A stretch of DNA of 64,000 bases from Dyadobacter arcticus (GCF_011762185.1 NZ_JAASQJ010000002.1:124001-188000), one strand, 5' to 3'; numbered from the stretch's first letter, positions 46,301 through 55,364 are shown. A program made the numbers and translations. The notes: generated by a model from the sequence alone, not told the origin.

Positions 46301-47512
46301 AGGACCCAGCAGCTCAAAGATTCCAATTCAGCATTGATCCAGACCGCTAATAACTTGCAGGCGGTACTCGACAGCTCTCCGGCTTCCATCGGCTTTTTTA
46401 AGGCCGTTTGCGATGACGCTGGTAAATTAGCAGATTTTGCGCTTGTGGTTTGCAACAGCAAATTTAGCGACACCTTTCAAAGTACGGTCAACGAACTGGT
46501 GGGCCGTTTGGCCTCCGAGCTGCTGCCAGGGCAGCGTCAGGATTGTATGAAAGATGTACTTGACTTAAATCAGCCCTATTACGAGGAGCTATTTATAGAA
46601 GAACAGCAAAAATGGCTTGGCATTGCCCTCACTCGGCACGTACATGGCGTAGCCATTACAGAACTTGACATTACACTCCTTAAAGAGGCTGGCCAACAGC
46701 AGGACGAGTTAAACTCCCAGCTCAAAGGATCGTATGAAATGATCCAGTCACTAAATGTGATGAAAGAATATGTGCAGCAACGCGGCTCATTTTTAAGGTC
46801 CACATTTCATGATCTCAGGGGCAGCTTTGGTATCATTACGGGTGGGACTACGCTTTTGGACCAGATGGAGACCCAGGAAGACCAGGCCAAAACCCTTGCC
46901 GTGATCCAGCGGAACCTTGAACAGGTAACCCAAATGATCAACCAGCTTCTGGATTATTCCCGCCTGGAATCAGGAGAAGAAAAACTGCATATTGCGCCTT
47001 TTAATGCTTCCGCTATGCTCTCCCAGCTATGTGAAGGATCTTTGCAGATCGCAAGGGCCAAGGGGCTAGAACTCAACTTTTCTGGTGATGACGATCTGGC
47101 AGTTGAAGGCGATCAGGTTAAAGTCGGCCGCATTGCCCAAAACCTGATCTTAAACGCTCTAAGATATACAAGTGAGGGCGGCGTATCAGTTAACTGGCAG
47201 GCGCTGCCCCCTTCTGGTGAGCTTCCGGTATTGGCTTGGGAATTTTCAGTATCAGACACGGGTCGTGGGATTCCGCAAAAACTGCTTTCCAACCTGACAG
47301 ATTATGATTACGGTCAAGTTTATGAACCTGAAAGTCATGATTTGCTTTCACAAATGCAGGATCTGGAAGGTGGTCAGGGCGAAGGCATCGGCCTTTTTAT
47401 AGTCAAACGCCTTTGTGAACTATTGGGTGCAAAAATGCATGTGGAGAGCCTTCCTGATACTGGTACAGCATTCCGGATCATAATACCGCAAACCTATCCG
47501 CAGCGCTTATAG
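43343..47512 (+). CDS. Hybrid CheB-CheR-PAS-histidine kinase
   Basis: 1389 residues. CheB methylesterase (about 17-200) with S27 in GGSAGG, H54 and D146 (GMASDG). CheR methyltransferase (about 225-490) with the SAM motif VWVAGCSTGQEAYSMA. A coiled coil with repeats of NEELQSANEE (about 640-740). Then several PAS segments (one with ALIWVCGPDGKINFLNK), HisKA with histidine in FHDLRGSFG, and HATPase (NLILNALRYTSE, DTGRGIP, GEGIGLFIV). Such fusions modify their own or partner proteins and are common in Bacteroidota; no methyl-accepting receptor is in the window. Confidence 0.93.
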   Translation: MEQEGNTAYKDLRPGNRPVPIVAIGGSAGGQQAVIELLRHLPADTGLAYVYIQHLSPDHDSQLDVILAAATAMPVCEATHLMQIEPDHVYIIPPNKGMEVIDGALALMPRKPKPSIHLSVDQFFISLANRQKDGAIGIVLSGMASDGSQGLKAIKVAGGVTFAQDGTAAHQGMPQSAIREGVVDMVLSPAEIAAELVLLSKKAAIFQLTSETAEGSGPDGSDQDLDKVLSFVKSAVGSDFANYKKTTIRRRIIRRMLLYKLETLGDYLSYLQQDPSEAGKLYSDLLINVTSFFRDQQTMDHLKKHVLPQIIKSRADQDPLRVWVAGCSTGQEAYSMAIMLVEILGERAVSIPVQIFATDLSETAITKARLGIYTQSEVDDITEARLGRFFTHTDGHYRVNKLVRDLCVFAPHNLLSDPPFSRMDLISCRNLLIYLDDLLQKNVFSTFHYALKPDGFLLLGKSESAGSSPAHFTQIEKSHKIFARKNNTQVKIPLDMTFRKNPVSTDVKITPVKTTDVTPLSELDKIVEKLLLAQYVPASVVVDQDLEIIQFRGATGAFLQHTPGKASLNLTKMAPPSVVFELRNILHKARQSGKPTKKSGLVIKSGKNSFYADIEAVPITNTSNQQLFLVLFQESTQNKAGKKTSGDAAVLNQQLEDELTALRQDMHSIIEGQQSSNEELQSANEEIVSSNEELQSINEELETSKEEIEASNEELQTINQELHRRNEQLTESYQYSEAILSTIKEATLVLDEHLKVKLANKAFYEIFQTSPERTEGSSISEFGSGQLDFTGFRDLLNNVLSRNETIDGFEVNIKFSDGGDRTILVHARKVVQQKQLTILVVFEDITGHRKAQELLIERQQWFEDLVDNAPALIWVCGPDGKINFLNKAWTEYTGQSFNEKAATLYEAIHPEDLEAYRETFFEHARDQKPFSFEYRLLRKDGDYHWVLENAKPMVSQDGKFTGYIGSSTDIHEQKTMAQQLKGHVDERTQQLKDSNSALIQTANNLQAVLDSSPASIGFFKAVCDDAGKLADFALVVCNSKFSDTFQSTVNELVGRLASELLPGQRQDCMKDVLDLNQPYYEELFIEEQQKWLGIALTRHVHGVAITELDITLLKEAGQQQDELNSQLKGSYEMIQSLNVMKEYVQQRGSFLRSTFHDLRGSFGIITGGTTLLDQMETQEDQAKTLAVIQRNLEQVTQMINQLLDYSRLESGEEKLHIAPFNASAMLSQLCEGSLQIARAKGLELNFSGDDDLAVEGDQVKVGRIAQNLILNALRYTSEGGVSVNWQALPPSGELPVLAWEFSVSDTGRGIPQKLLSNLTDYDYGQVYEPESHDLLSQMQDLEGGQGEGIGLFIVKRLCELLGAKMHVESLPDTGTAFRIIIPQTYPQRL

Positions 47513-47538
47513 TATTTTGTTGATTTGGCTTGCGGGAA

Positions 47539-47690
47539 TTTATAAACAGGGAATTGTATATTGTCGATGACAATGCCGACCACCAATTTTGATCTTTAAG
47601 CTATTAAAAGAATTTGATCTGCCGTATTCAATATAGTCCATATGCAACTTCTGTATAAAAGAAGGCCAGGATGCTAAAACCAGGCACCAA
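47539..47690 (+). pseudogene. Remnant of a receiver-domain gene
   Basis: Frame 1 reads REFINRELYIVDDNADHQF; after one base restored near 47588 the next frame reads IFKLLKEFDLPYSI and stops. VDDNADH is the acidic start of a receiver. The rest of the domain, with the phospho-acceptor, is not found. It lies between the hybrid kinase and the single receiver, so it is probably a decayed cluster member. Confidence 0.55.
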
Positions 47691-47866
47691 TCTTTGTAGC
47701 ATATTTAGTAAAATTCATTATAACAAACGCCTGGGCCGCTTTTCAGCTGGTGAGTAACAACGCGTGACTTTTGTATCTCTGAAAAAACCAAACTGCTCCT
47801 GCTGGCATAAATTTTAAGTTAGTTTCCAGACAAAGATATTTGCCACAAGTATATAATTTTTAGCAC

Positions 47867-48256
47867 ATGGGAAATAGCAAATTAGCTGTGATGATTGACG
47901 ATGATACGGATGATCACGAAATTTTAAGCATGGCACTTCAAGAGCTTGACCCAAATTTAAGCTGCCTATTCTTCTCTGACTGCGAGTCGGCTGTAGCCCA
48001 TTTCAAAAATGGGTCAGCAACGCCCCCGGGATATGTATTTCTGGATTTACACTTGCCCAGAGTAGATAGTGACCAATGTTTACTGCACTTGCAACAACTA
48101 AAAGCGTTTGATAACCCTTCTATTATTATTTACTCCGGTTCCATTCCTGAGCAGTGGCACACCAGGCTTGATCAGCTCGGAGTGGACAAATACATTAAGA
48201 AGACGGGATCGATACCTGAATTGATAGATAGTATCCAGTCCGTAATAAAGTCGTAA
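47867..48256 (+). CDS. Single-domain response regulator
   Basis: 129 residues, a bare receiver: acidic DDDTDDHEI, phospho-acceptor D60 in VFLDLHLPRVDS, S/T in IIIYSGS and K in KYIKKTGS. Similar in style to the double receiver at 42383. Likely a phosphate acceptor for the upstream kinase cluster. Confidence 0.9.
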   Translation: MGNSKLAVMIDDDTDDHEILSMALQELDPNLSCLFFSDCESAVAHFKNGSATPPGYVFLDLHLPRVDSDQCLLHLQQLKAFDNPSIIIYSGSIPEQWHTRLDQLGVDKYIKKTGSIPELIDSIQSVIKS

Positions 48257-49231
48257 TTTGCTCTTACAGCATTTGCCACTTTCTCAATTTTTGACTTTGC
48301 TCAAAAGGTGAGCTTTTCGTTATGTGTGAGAAGCAAATATGTTTTAAATACCTTCAGGGTATCTCAAGTCAGTATTTCTGATACTTTGTAAATTCTGGCT
48401 CACCTGTGGTGGTAAAGACATGAATCATATTTGATCGAACCCGGCTGAGCTGGTTATTATCTCTAAGTAGCTTTGTTATCCAGCAGAATCAAGAAACTAA
48501 CATGTAGCGAGAGCATTTCATGTTACAATTAAAGGTAGGGTCAACTAGTATAAAGTGAACCAAAAGACCAGCATGTAATCATTAAATGGCAAAAAATGAG
48601 AAATGGCAGGCAATCGTCAATTTAAAGAAAAACGACCGTTTAAATCTTCTCCTGGTTCCTATAAACAAAGGTTATCATTGGCCTAATTTGGCACTTCTCG
48701 ACTTCGATGCCACCATTTTTTACGCATCATCGTTTCATAGGCACTGGATTTCGGATCGGTGTTTGCACTATTTTTATATCTTTCTTTTTGCAATTGACTG
48801 TACTTCGTCACCACTGATATTTCCGCTAACGACAAATAAAACGAAAGAAATAAAAGAAATTTGAAGCTACTGTATCCATTATAATCATCATTCTCCGTAG
48901 TTAATTATAAGATTTATTCGTTGGCACGCCCACCGAGCGGTGTACTTTTTGACACAAGTAAGAGACACTCTTTTGCAAACGATGTTGTACAACATAGATT
49001 CTTAAATTCTGTGTTTTAGCATTATGTTATTCTGGTTTCATTCCGCTTTTAGTGAATCAGGCTCTACAGGCTTTCCTGCCGGTAAAATGATTTAAATGCT
49101 TGATTATCTGTAATTCATCACCATTGCTGATTTAAATAGCCTCACCTTTGAGGTTCATGCTAAATGATCAACATTCATCAATGAGCACAACAGCCTCTTT
49201 GATGATGCATCACTTGCACAAATATCCAGCT
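48257..49231. other. Long spacer, no supportable gene
   Basis: About 975 bp with AT-rich sequence and short open frames only. A 92-codon frame at 48586-48864 (MAKNEKWQAIVNLKKN) lacks domain and context and is rejected. Nothing else stands out. Confidence 0.5.
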
Positions 49232-50284
49232 ATGTTACCAAAGCACATGAAGGCAGCCGTGGTCCACGCATTTGGCCAACCGCTTCAAATCGAAGAGATG
49301 CCTGTTAAAGAACCTGGCAGAAATCAAATTCTTGTAAAAGTCATTGCCAGCGGCGTTTGCCATACTGATCTGCATGCGACGGAAGGTGATTGGCCGGTAA
49401 AACCAAAAATGCCACTCGTTCCAGGTCACGAAGGAATTGGTTATGTAGTTGCCTTGGGGCCGGAGGTTACCAGAGTGAAAGAAGGAGACATTGTAGGCGT
49501 TCCCTGGCTGTATAGCGCGTGTGGCGGTTGCGAATTCTGCATTACCGGTTGGGAAACCTTATGTGAAGCCCAACAAAATGGTGGTTATAGCGTCGATGGC
49601 AGTTTTGCCGAATATGTGATCGCAGACGCAAGGTATGTCGCCCACTTGCCGGATCATACCAACATGATCGAAATGGCGCCGATCCTCTGTGCGGGCGTAA
49701 CGGTTTACAAAGGCCTGAAAGAAACCGAAACCAAAGCGGGCGAATGGGTTGCGATTTCAGGCATTGGTGGCTTGGGCCATTTGGCAGTGCAATATGCAAA
49801 AGCCATGGGCATGCATGTGGCCGCAATAGACGTCAATAAGGACAAGCTGGATCTGGCAAAAAGCCTTGGAGCAGACCTGACTGTGAATGCGCTCGAAGAA
49901 GACCCGGGCGAATTCCTTAAAAAAGAGACAGGCGGCATGCACGGTGTACTGGTAACTGCTGTCTCACCGATTGCATTCAAACAGGGGATTTCAGCGCTGC
50001 GGCGAAAAGGGACCATTGCATTGAACGGACTGCCCGCCGGAAGTTTTGACCTGCCTATTTTTGAAACTGTATTGAACCGCTATACTGTGAGAGGGTCCAT
50101 TGTCGGGACAAGAAAAGACCTTGCTGAATCCATCGAGTTTGCGTTGGAAGGAAAAGTAAAAGCAACAGTCCATACGGCCAGACTGGAAGATATCAATGTT
50201 GTTTTTGATCAAATGAGAGCGGGAACAATCCAAGGTAGGGTTGTGATGGAAATAGGAACCCACAGCAATGGAATACCAGGATAA
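49232..50284 (+). CDS. Zinc-dependent alcohol dehydrogenase, AdhP-like
   Basis: 350 residues from the ATG at 49232 (MLPKHMKAAVVHAFGQP); ATG 49247 also fits. Catalytic zinc ligands in SGVCHTDLHATEGDW and PGHEGIGYV, structural zinc cysteines in YSACGGCEFC and LCEAQ, and the NAD-binding GIGGLGHLAVQ. Reduces or oxidises short-chain alcohols with NAD(H). The HdeD-like gene follows 10 bp later, so they form an operon, perhaps for acid or solvent stress. Confidence 0.93.
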   Translation: MLPKHMKAAVVHAFGQPLQIEEMPVKEPGRNQILVKVIASGVCHTDLHATEGDWPVKPKMPLVPGHEGIGYVVALGPEVTRVKEGDIVGVPWLYSACGGCEFCITGWETLCEAQQNGGYSVDGSFAEYVIADARYVAHLPDHTNMIEMAPILCAGVTVYKGLKETETKAGEWVAISGIGGLGHLAVQYAKAMGMHVAAIDVNKDKLDLAKSLGADLTVNALEEDPGEFLKKETGGMHGVLVTAVSPIAFKQGISALRRKGTIALNGLPAGSFDLPIFETVLNRYTVRGSIVGTRKDLAESIEFALEGKVKATVHTARLEDINVVFDQMRAGTIQGRVVMEIGTHSNGIPG

Positions 50285-50294
50285 ACTTACAGGA

Positions 50295-50876
50295 ATGACA
50301 AGCATTATCAAGCAAGCTCAACACCCCATTCACTACTGGTGGATTTTTATGCTCACGGGAGTCGCGTTAATCGGTTCCGGGGTATATGTGGCACGGAATC
50401 CGTCTATAACCTACGATGAACTGAGCATATTTTTTTCTGCCATGCTAATGATCAGCGGCGGTTGTGAGCTTGCCTTTTGCATAGAAAACCGCAAGTTTTT
50501 CAAAGGTTGGGGCTGGTTTCTGGCCGGGGCAATTTTGGATTTGATCTTTGGAATTATCTTCATTACAAACCCCATTCTGGCCGCCATATCTCTTCCCTTA
50601 TTTGCAGGGGTCTGGCTTTTGATACGCAGCGTTCTGCTGATTGCCCGTTCTTTCCAAGCCAAAAAGAAAAGTCTAAGTGATTGGCCTTGGCTATTGCTTT
50701 GGGCAATAACGGGCAGTTTCTTTTCTGTGATCAATATTTATAATCCCTTGTTCAGTGAGGACAGATTGGTTATCTGGACAGCATTTGCTTTATTGGCAGT
50801 TGGTGCATTTTACGTCCATTTTAGTATGCTTATCAAAAATGCTCAATGGTGGATCAATGATAAGATATACAACTGA
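50295..50876 (+). CDS. HdeD-like (DUF308) membrane protein
   Basis: 193 residues from ATG 50295, with about six membrane helices. HdeD family signature YYWWIFMLTGVALIGSGVYVA-like start (here HYWWIFMLTGV), then paired repeats. E. coli HdeD supports acid resistance at high cell density. Cotranscribed with the alcohol dehydrogenase. Confidence 0.88.
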   Translation: MTSIIKQAQHPIHYWWIFMLTGVALIGSGVYVARNPSITYDELSIFFSAMLMISGGCELAFCIENRKFFKGWGWFLAGAILDLIFGIIFITNPILAAISLPLFAGVWLLIRSVLLIARSFQAKKKSLSDWPWLLLWAITGSFFSVINIYNPLFSEDRLVIWTAFALLAVGAFYVHFSMLIKNAQWWINDKIYN

Positions 50877-51245
50877 ACAACGGTAGAAATAATATGTGAT
50901 CAAAATTCAGCACGAAGCCGCATAAATGCTTCGCTCGTTTGTTTGATGATGATAATGTTTGCGCGGCAGCAACGAAATACTTGTTTTCATCGGTTACTTC
51001 ACCGCCTGGGTAGACCATACCGGCAAACTTAATTTTAGAAAGGACATCTATGGCCATGACCAGAAAATGGCCGAAAGGTTATTCGCCTCCTCATTAGAAT
51101 AGACAATCCGCGTCCAATAAGACCTTAACGGGGGCATAACAACAAGCACTTTGAATGCTGATAGTGCTGCGGCATAAAATGACAGGAAGCAACATAATGC
51201 TACGGCAGCACAGGCAGATGAAAAGATCTAGTAACAAGATTGTCT
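50877..51245. other. Spacer with a short unknown minus-strand frame
   Basis: No clear gene. A minus-strand stretch ending near 50854 reads DVLSKIKFAGMVYPGGEVTD and then ENKYFVAAAQTLSSSNKR, which looks like a piece of real protein, but no start, family or length supports a call. It may be a remnant. Confidence 0.3.
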
Positions 51246-51772
51246 TTATTTGGTCTCACGTGCTAATCTTTTGATTAATGAACCAATAGTAAGCCCTTGC
51301 ACGACAATTGAGAAAAGCACAATCACAAAAGTTACTGAGACAATAATGTTCTTATACGGACTGGCCGGCAGCGACAGAGCAAGTGCAATGGTGATGCCGC
51401 CACGCAGACCACCCCACGCGATTATTTTCAAAGTTCCGGGCCCGAGTTGTTTGATAAACCCGAATGTGGTAGCAGTAGAATAAAGCACCGCGAATCGGAC
51501 AATAACAATTAAATGGCCGTGAGCAAGCCGATGATGACATAGTTTACTTCGAAGGTAACGATAACAATCTCCAACCCGATGAGCAGGAACAGGATCGCAT
51601 TGAGAATTTCGTCGGTAACTTCCCAGAATTTGCTCAGATAATCCCTGGTAATATCGCTCATTGCCCGTGCCCTCCCTCTGTTTCCAGTCATGATCCCAGC
51701 TACAACCATTGCAAGAGGTCCAGAATTACCTTCGCTTGTTTCCGGGAGCTCCACGAAATGTGACGCTGACAC
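51246..51772 (-). pseudogene. Broken NhaP-type Na+/H+ antiporter
   Basis: Two frames on one strand: the first (51772 to 51509) has SGPLAMVVAGIMTGNRGRARAMSD-like sequence and FWEVTDEILNAILFLLIGLE; the second (to 51246) has LYSTATTFGFIKQLGPGT and AWGGLRGGITIALALSLPAS. Both belong to a CPA1 antiporter. They are joined by restoring one T near 51509 (AI then LIVIVRFAV). The 5-prime half of the gene (about 230 residues) is absent. It cannot make a working transporter. Confidence 0.8.
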
Positions 51773-52164
51773 TTACCTTCCGGTTTTAGGCTTCCGATCC
51801 TCCGTCAACGGCTTTCTTTGCCATCAGCTTTGGTATATCGGATTCTAAGGCACTATTTCCTTATTTTTGATCTCGCTCATAGGTTTCGAAAAAAATTGAA
51901 AACATATAAATACACCAACCCAAATTTGCTACGCCAAACTCGTGGCGCTTTTGGCGCTGGGCCGGCACTCCGGTCAGCCGCTGCTGCACTTTCTTTTAAT
52001 TTAACCCATTAGTGAATATGCCAGCAGATAATCGGCACAAAATAAAAGATGCGGACGCCGCGCGGGAATATTTCAACACCTGATAAAACGAATGCTTTCG
52101 AGACCGCCATGCACGTACAAATTAATTATCAGCTGATAACCTAAATTCAATTTCTGATTTATTA
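51773..52164. other. Spacer, no supportable gene
   Basis: About 390 bp between the antiporter remnant and the sigma promoter. A 64-codon plus-strand frame at 51818 has no domain or context and is rejected. Confidence 0.45.
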
Positions 52165-52193
52165 TTGTAAGGTTTGGTCCAGTTTGCGACTAA
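52165..52193 (+). promoter_or_regulatory. Shared ECF-type promoter, copy upstream of the sigma gene
   Basis: TTGTAAGGTTT at the 5-prime end and GCGACTAA at the 3-prime end with a 10-bp gap; the copy at 53272 matches at 24 of 29 positions with identical spacing. It lies about 110 bp before the sigma start. Confidence 0.65.
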
Positions 52194-52303
52194 TCGAATA
52201 GAACGCTGCCTTCAAGTGATACCTTGAGTAAAATTAGGTTATCAAAGGCTTAAGCTTAATATGGAACAGCGTCTTAAAACAGGCAAAACAGATAGATTGA
52301 GAT

Positions 52304-52888
52304 ATGTATAGCCATAAAGCCAGCGGGCTTTCGTCCACACACGCCCTTGATCCGCATAAATGGGTGGCAAGCTATGCCGACTACCTTTATAACTATGCCC
52401 TTAAACGTATCAAAAATCAAGATTTAGCCAGGGATTTGGTTCAGGAAACATTGTTGGCTGCCCTTGAACGAATGGATAAGTTTGAGGCCAGATGTTCCGA
52501 AATAACCTGGCTTACAGCAATTCTGAAACACAAGATTAGCGACATACATAGGAAAAAATCGTCTGCGCGGCCCGAAATGCTTGACATTTCTGAGCTGAAT
52601 CCATTCTTTAATGAACAGGATGGTCACTGGATTGTGAAACACAGGCCTGTTGCATTCGAAATAGTCACTGATGAAGCAGAACACGGTATAGAGTTGATGG
52701 AAATTCTCCAGAAATGTATGAAGAAGCTGCCCAATCTCTGGTTTTCAGTTTTTACGATGAAGCATATGGATGAGAAGCCAACGGTTACAATCTGCGATGA
52801 ACTCTCCATAACGCCAGCTAACTTTTGGGTGATTATTCATAGGGCCAAATTGAATCTGAGGGCTTGTCTTCAAAAAAATTTGAACTAG
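52304..52888 (+). CDS. ECF-type RNA polymerase sigma factor
   Basis: 194 residues. Region 2: YADYLYNYALKRIKNQDLARD, LVQETLLAALERMDKF and the DNA-melting segment ITWLTAILKHKISDIHRKK. Region 4: LPNLWFSVFTMKHMDE and ITPANFWVIIHRAKLNLRACL. Small sigma factor that directs RNA polymerase to specific promoters. Its gene and the YkgB operon share a 29-bp promoter, so it probably drives both. The zinc anti-sigma gene follows 9 bp later. Confidence 0.93.
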   Translation: MYSHKASGLSSTHALDPHKWVASYADYLYNYALKRIKNQDLARDLVQETLLAALERMDKFEARCSEITWLTAILKHKISDIHRKKSSARPEMLDISELNPFFNEQDGHWIVKHRPVAFEIVTDEAEHGIELMEILQKCMKKLPNLWFSVFTMKHMDEKPTVTICDELSITPANFWVIIHRAKLNLRACLQKNLN

Positions 52889-52897
52889 CAAACTAAC

Positions 52898-53173
52898 ATG
52901 AACTCCTTAAAAAAGATATACTGTAATTGCCGCAAAGCGACTTTTTTGATCGAAAAGAAACAGATTGATTCACTTCGGTTTAATGAGCATCTGGAGTTGT
53001 TGCTTCACCTGGCATGCTGTAACCCTTGCCGGACTTATCAAAAGCAGAGCCTTATGATAAATCGTAGTATAAAGAAACTTCTGGATAATAAGTTGAATGA
53101 TGATACTGGCCTGGATCAGCAATTCAAGGAAGCGCTGCAGGAGAAAATTATTAAGCAGTTAGACGAGAAATAA
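52898..53173 (+). CDS. Probable zinc anti-sigma factor
   Basis: 91 residues, soluble. The HxxxCxxC motif is H37, C41 and C44 (HLACCNPC), as in ZAS anti-sigma factors, which bind zinc and hold the sigma factor; loss of zinc on oxidation releases it. Cysteines C9 and C11 may add to metal binding. Immediately downstream of the sigma gene (9 bp), the usual place. No membrane helix, unlike the larger FecR type. Confidence 0.7.
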   Translation: MNSLKKIYCNCRKATFLIEKKQIDSLRFNEHLELLLHLACCNPCRTYQKQSLMINRSIKKLLDNKLNDDTGLDQQFKEALQEKIIKQLDEK

Positions 53174-53271
53174 TCTAAAATTAATGAATTGATTATTAGG
53201 TAGTTGCAATCAGTATCACACCTAAAAACCCAGGCTTGAAGAAAGCAGATATTTATAGAAACCAAAAATAG

Positions 53272-53300
53272 TTGTAAGGTTTTGTCTAATCAGCGACTAA
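53272..53300 (+). promoter_or_regulatory. Shared ECF-type promoter, copy before the YkgB gene
   Basis: TTGTAAGGTTT and GCGACTAA with the same spacing as the copy at 52165. It is 38 bp before the YkgB start. Confidence 0.65.
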
Positions 53301-53337
53301 GAGATTAAAGGGCTTAGCACTTAATCTTTTGGAACGC

Positions 53338-53841
53338 ATGAAAAACACAACTTTACCTGTTGATTTTCCCAATGACGCCAGGCTGGAAAACATAGGAACG
53401 CAACTAATCCGATATGGTCTGGCGATCGTGTTCATCTGGATAGGCATCCTGAAATTTACCACCTACGAAGCCGCAGGGATTAAGCCCCTGGTTGAGCATA
53501 GTCCACTGCTATCATGGACTTACAACTTTTTAAGCGTTACCTCTTTTTCAGGGCTACTTGGCTTTATTGAAATTGTCATCGGAATCCTGATCGTTTGCAG
53601 ACCTTTCTCTCCAAAGGCGTCCGCGCTTGGCAGCATCGCAGCTGTCCTAACCTTTGTTATCACGCTGACTTTCATGATTTCTACTCCCGGCGTAATACAG
53701 GAAGGATATGGGTTTCCGTTCCTGTCTGCTCTTCCCGGTCAATTCTTGGCCAAGGATGTCGTCTTGCTTGGCGCATCGGTTTGGTCGGCCGGCGAAGCAT
53801 TAGCCGCTTCGAGGGGTTTGATCCTGAGGACAAATACCTAG
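53338..53841 (+). CDS. YkgB-family (DUF417) membrane protein
   Basis: 167 residues from the ATG at 53338 (a TTG at 53329 is also in frame). About four membrane helices: GLAIVFIWIGILKF, SFSGLLGFIEIVIGILIV, AVLTFVITLTFMIS and the last segment near residue 140. DUF417 proteins (YkgB, RclC) are inner-membrane proteins linked to reactive-chlorine defence. Under the ECF-type promoter, so the sigma factor may sense oxidants. Confidence 0.88.
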   Translation: MKNTTLPVDFPNDARLENIGTQLIRYGLAIVFIWIGILKFTTYEAAGIKPLVEHSPLLSWTYNFLSVTSFSGLLGFIEIVIGILIVCRPFSPKASALGSIAAVLTFVITLTFMISTPGVIQEGYGFPFLSALPGQFLAKDVVLLGASVWSAGEALAASRGLILRTNT

Positions 53842-54002
53842 TTAACCTTGGGTTTACAGCTGAAATATCAGACTGATCATTTCATCTGTATGATGAATAT
53901 CAGTACCTGATGACCTGTCATCAGTAATTAAATTTTGCCCGATTATTTTCAACAAGTCCGCATTTCAATTCATACAATCATAAACCAATTCAAATTCACA
54001 AA

Positions 54003-55364
54003 ATGGGATATCAATCAAAATTGCTCAAAGCCTTAGTCGCATGTAGTATTTTACTTTTTCAGGGCTGTATAAAAGACCACAACCCGGATCCATCTATTCA
54101 AGTTGTCGGCTATCTCTATACGACCACAAATGGGGAAGATATAAATCAGGTCGTAAAATTTTCCCGTCACGCAGACGGTTCGTTGTCAGATGAAACTGCA
54201 TATCCGACCAATAGTAAGGGTGGAGCTGATGTGAAAGCCGGAGGTGATGCTCACGGCGATTTTGACGCCCAGGGGGCCGTTCAGATCATTGGCGATTATT
54301 TACTCAACACCAACGCAGGCGGCAATCAGATTTCGGTCTATTCGCTAAATAAATCCAATGGAGATATCGCCTTTAAAAGCAACACCATTTCGGGAGGAAC
54401 CAGGCCGGTAAGTATAGCCTATACCAAAAAATCAGGGATAGACGACGAGTATTGGGTGGTTGTTGGAAATCAATGGAACAACCCCAATGTACAAAAAGAT
54501 GGAGCCGCAATTGAACGTTATCCGGACAATGCATTTCATGCGCAGGATCTGACACAGCCCGATGCGACTGATAATGAGCGAAACATTCAGCTTTTTACTT
54601 TCAATGCTAAAACCGGAGCTCTAAGCCCTGAGAAGCAACTAGATAAGTACGTTCGCGAAAATGGAGGTCCCACAACGGTAAGTTTTAGCCCGGATGGAAA
54701 AAAACTGGCCGTAGCGACATGGGGCATAGCCCATTTTGCTACCAAATTAACTTCGCTCGACGAACAACATCCAAGCCGGGTTTATGTGTATGATTTTACC
54801 AATGGATCAGTCAGTAATCGCCGTTATTTTGAAGAAGCGGGTATTTCAGGGACCATTGGTTTTAACTGGGCTATTTTGGGCAATTCAAGACTATTCGTTT
54901 CGAACTTCAACCTGATTCCTGCTAAATTAGACAATAGTGTAACGGTTCTGGACGATAACGGCTCCACAGTAGCAAAGGCCTCCAACTACGGGGTTTCATC
55001 ACCATCAGCGATTGACGAAGCTTGCTGGACCGTATTGAACTCAACGGGTGATAAATTATTCGTCGCCAGTTTTCAAACCAATCTTGTTTCAACATTCAAT
55101 GTAGGCTCATCCGGGTTAATGCTAACAAAAACAGAGGCCAGAAGTGGTATTGCTCCCAATGGTGATTCCAAAGAATTGTGGATTTCTCCGGATAATAAGT
55201 ATGTCTACAATCTTGGCGCTTTCCAATCATTCTCAATTAATCTTTTCGAGAATTCAGGATCGGGTGCCGCCTATAAATCACAAACTTTTTTGAAAACAAC
55301 GTCTGCGGGAGCAGGTATTGCTGGAAAGTATAATTTCTTAGGTTTGGCAGGATTCGACCTATAA
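54003..55364 (+). CDS. Beta-propeller lipoprotein, lactonase-like
   Basis: 453 residues with a lipoprotein signal (lipobox LFQGC, C22). The mature part has repeated strands with Trp/Tyr/Gly patterns (YLYTTTNGEDINQVVKF, PTTVSFSPDGKKLAVATW, ELWISPDNKYVYNLG) like 7-bladed lactonase propellers. It is probably surface- or periplasm-anchored. It lies 161 bp after the YkgB gene and could be part of the same regulon, but has no sign of the ECF promoter of its own. Terminator follows. Confidence 0.75.
   Translation: MGYQSKLLKALVACSILLFQGCIKDHNPDPSIQVVGYLYTTTNGEDINQVVKFSRHADGSLSDETAYPTNSKGGADVKAGGDAHGDFDAQGAVQIIGDYLLNTNAGGNQISVYSLNKSNGDIAFKSNTISGGTRPVSIAYTKKSGIDDEYWVVVGNQWNNPNVQKDGAAIERYPDNAFHAQDLTQPDATDNERNIQLFTFNAKTGALSPEKQLDKYVRENGGPTTVSFSPDGKKLAVATWGIAHFATKLTSLDEQHPSRVYVYDFTNGSVSNRRYFEEAGISGTIGFNWAILGNSRLFVSNFNLIPAKLDNSVTVLDDNGSTVAKASNYGVSSPSAIDEACWTVLNSTGDKLFVASFQTNLVSTFNVGSSGLMLTKTEARSGIAPNGDSKELWISPDNKYVYNLGAFQSFSINLFENSGSGAAYKSQTFLKTTSAGAGIAGKYNFLGLAGFDL

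Noticed and set aside
48586..48864. 92-residue open frame in the long spacer
   Set aside because: No family, ends in low-complexity basic and acidic residues, no neighbours on the strand.
51818..52012. 64-residue plus-strand open frame near the antiporter remnant
   Set aside because: Sits in a remnant region with no domain and no start signal.
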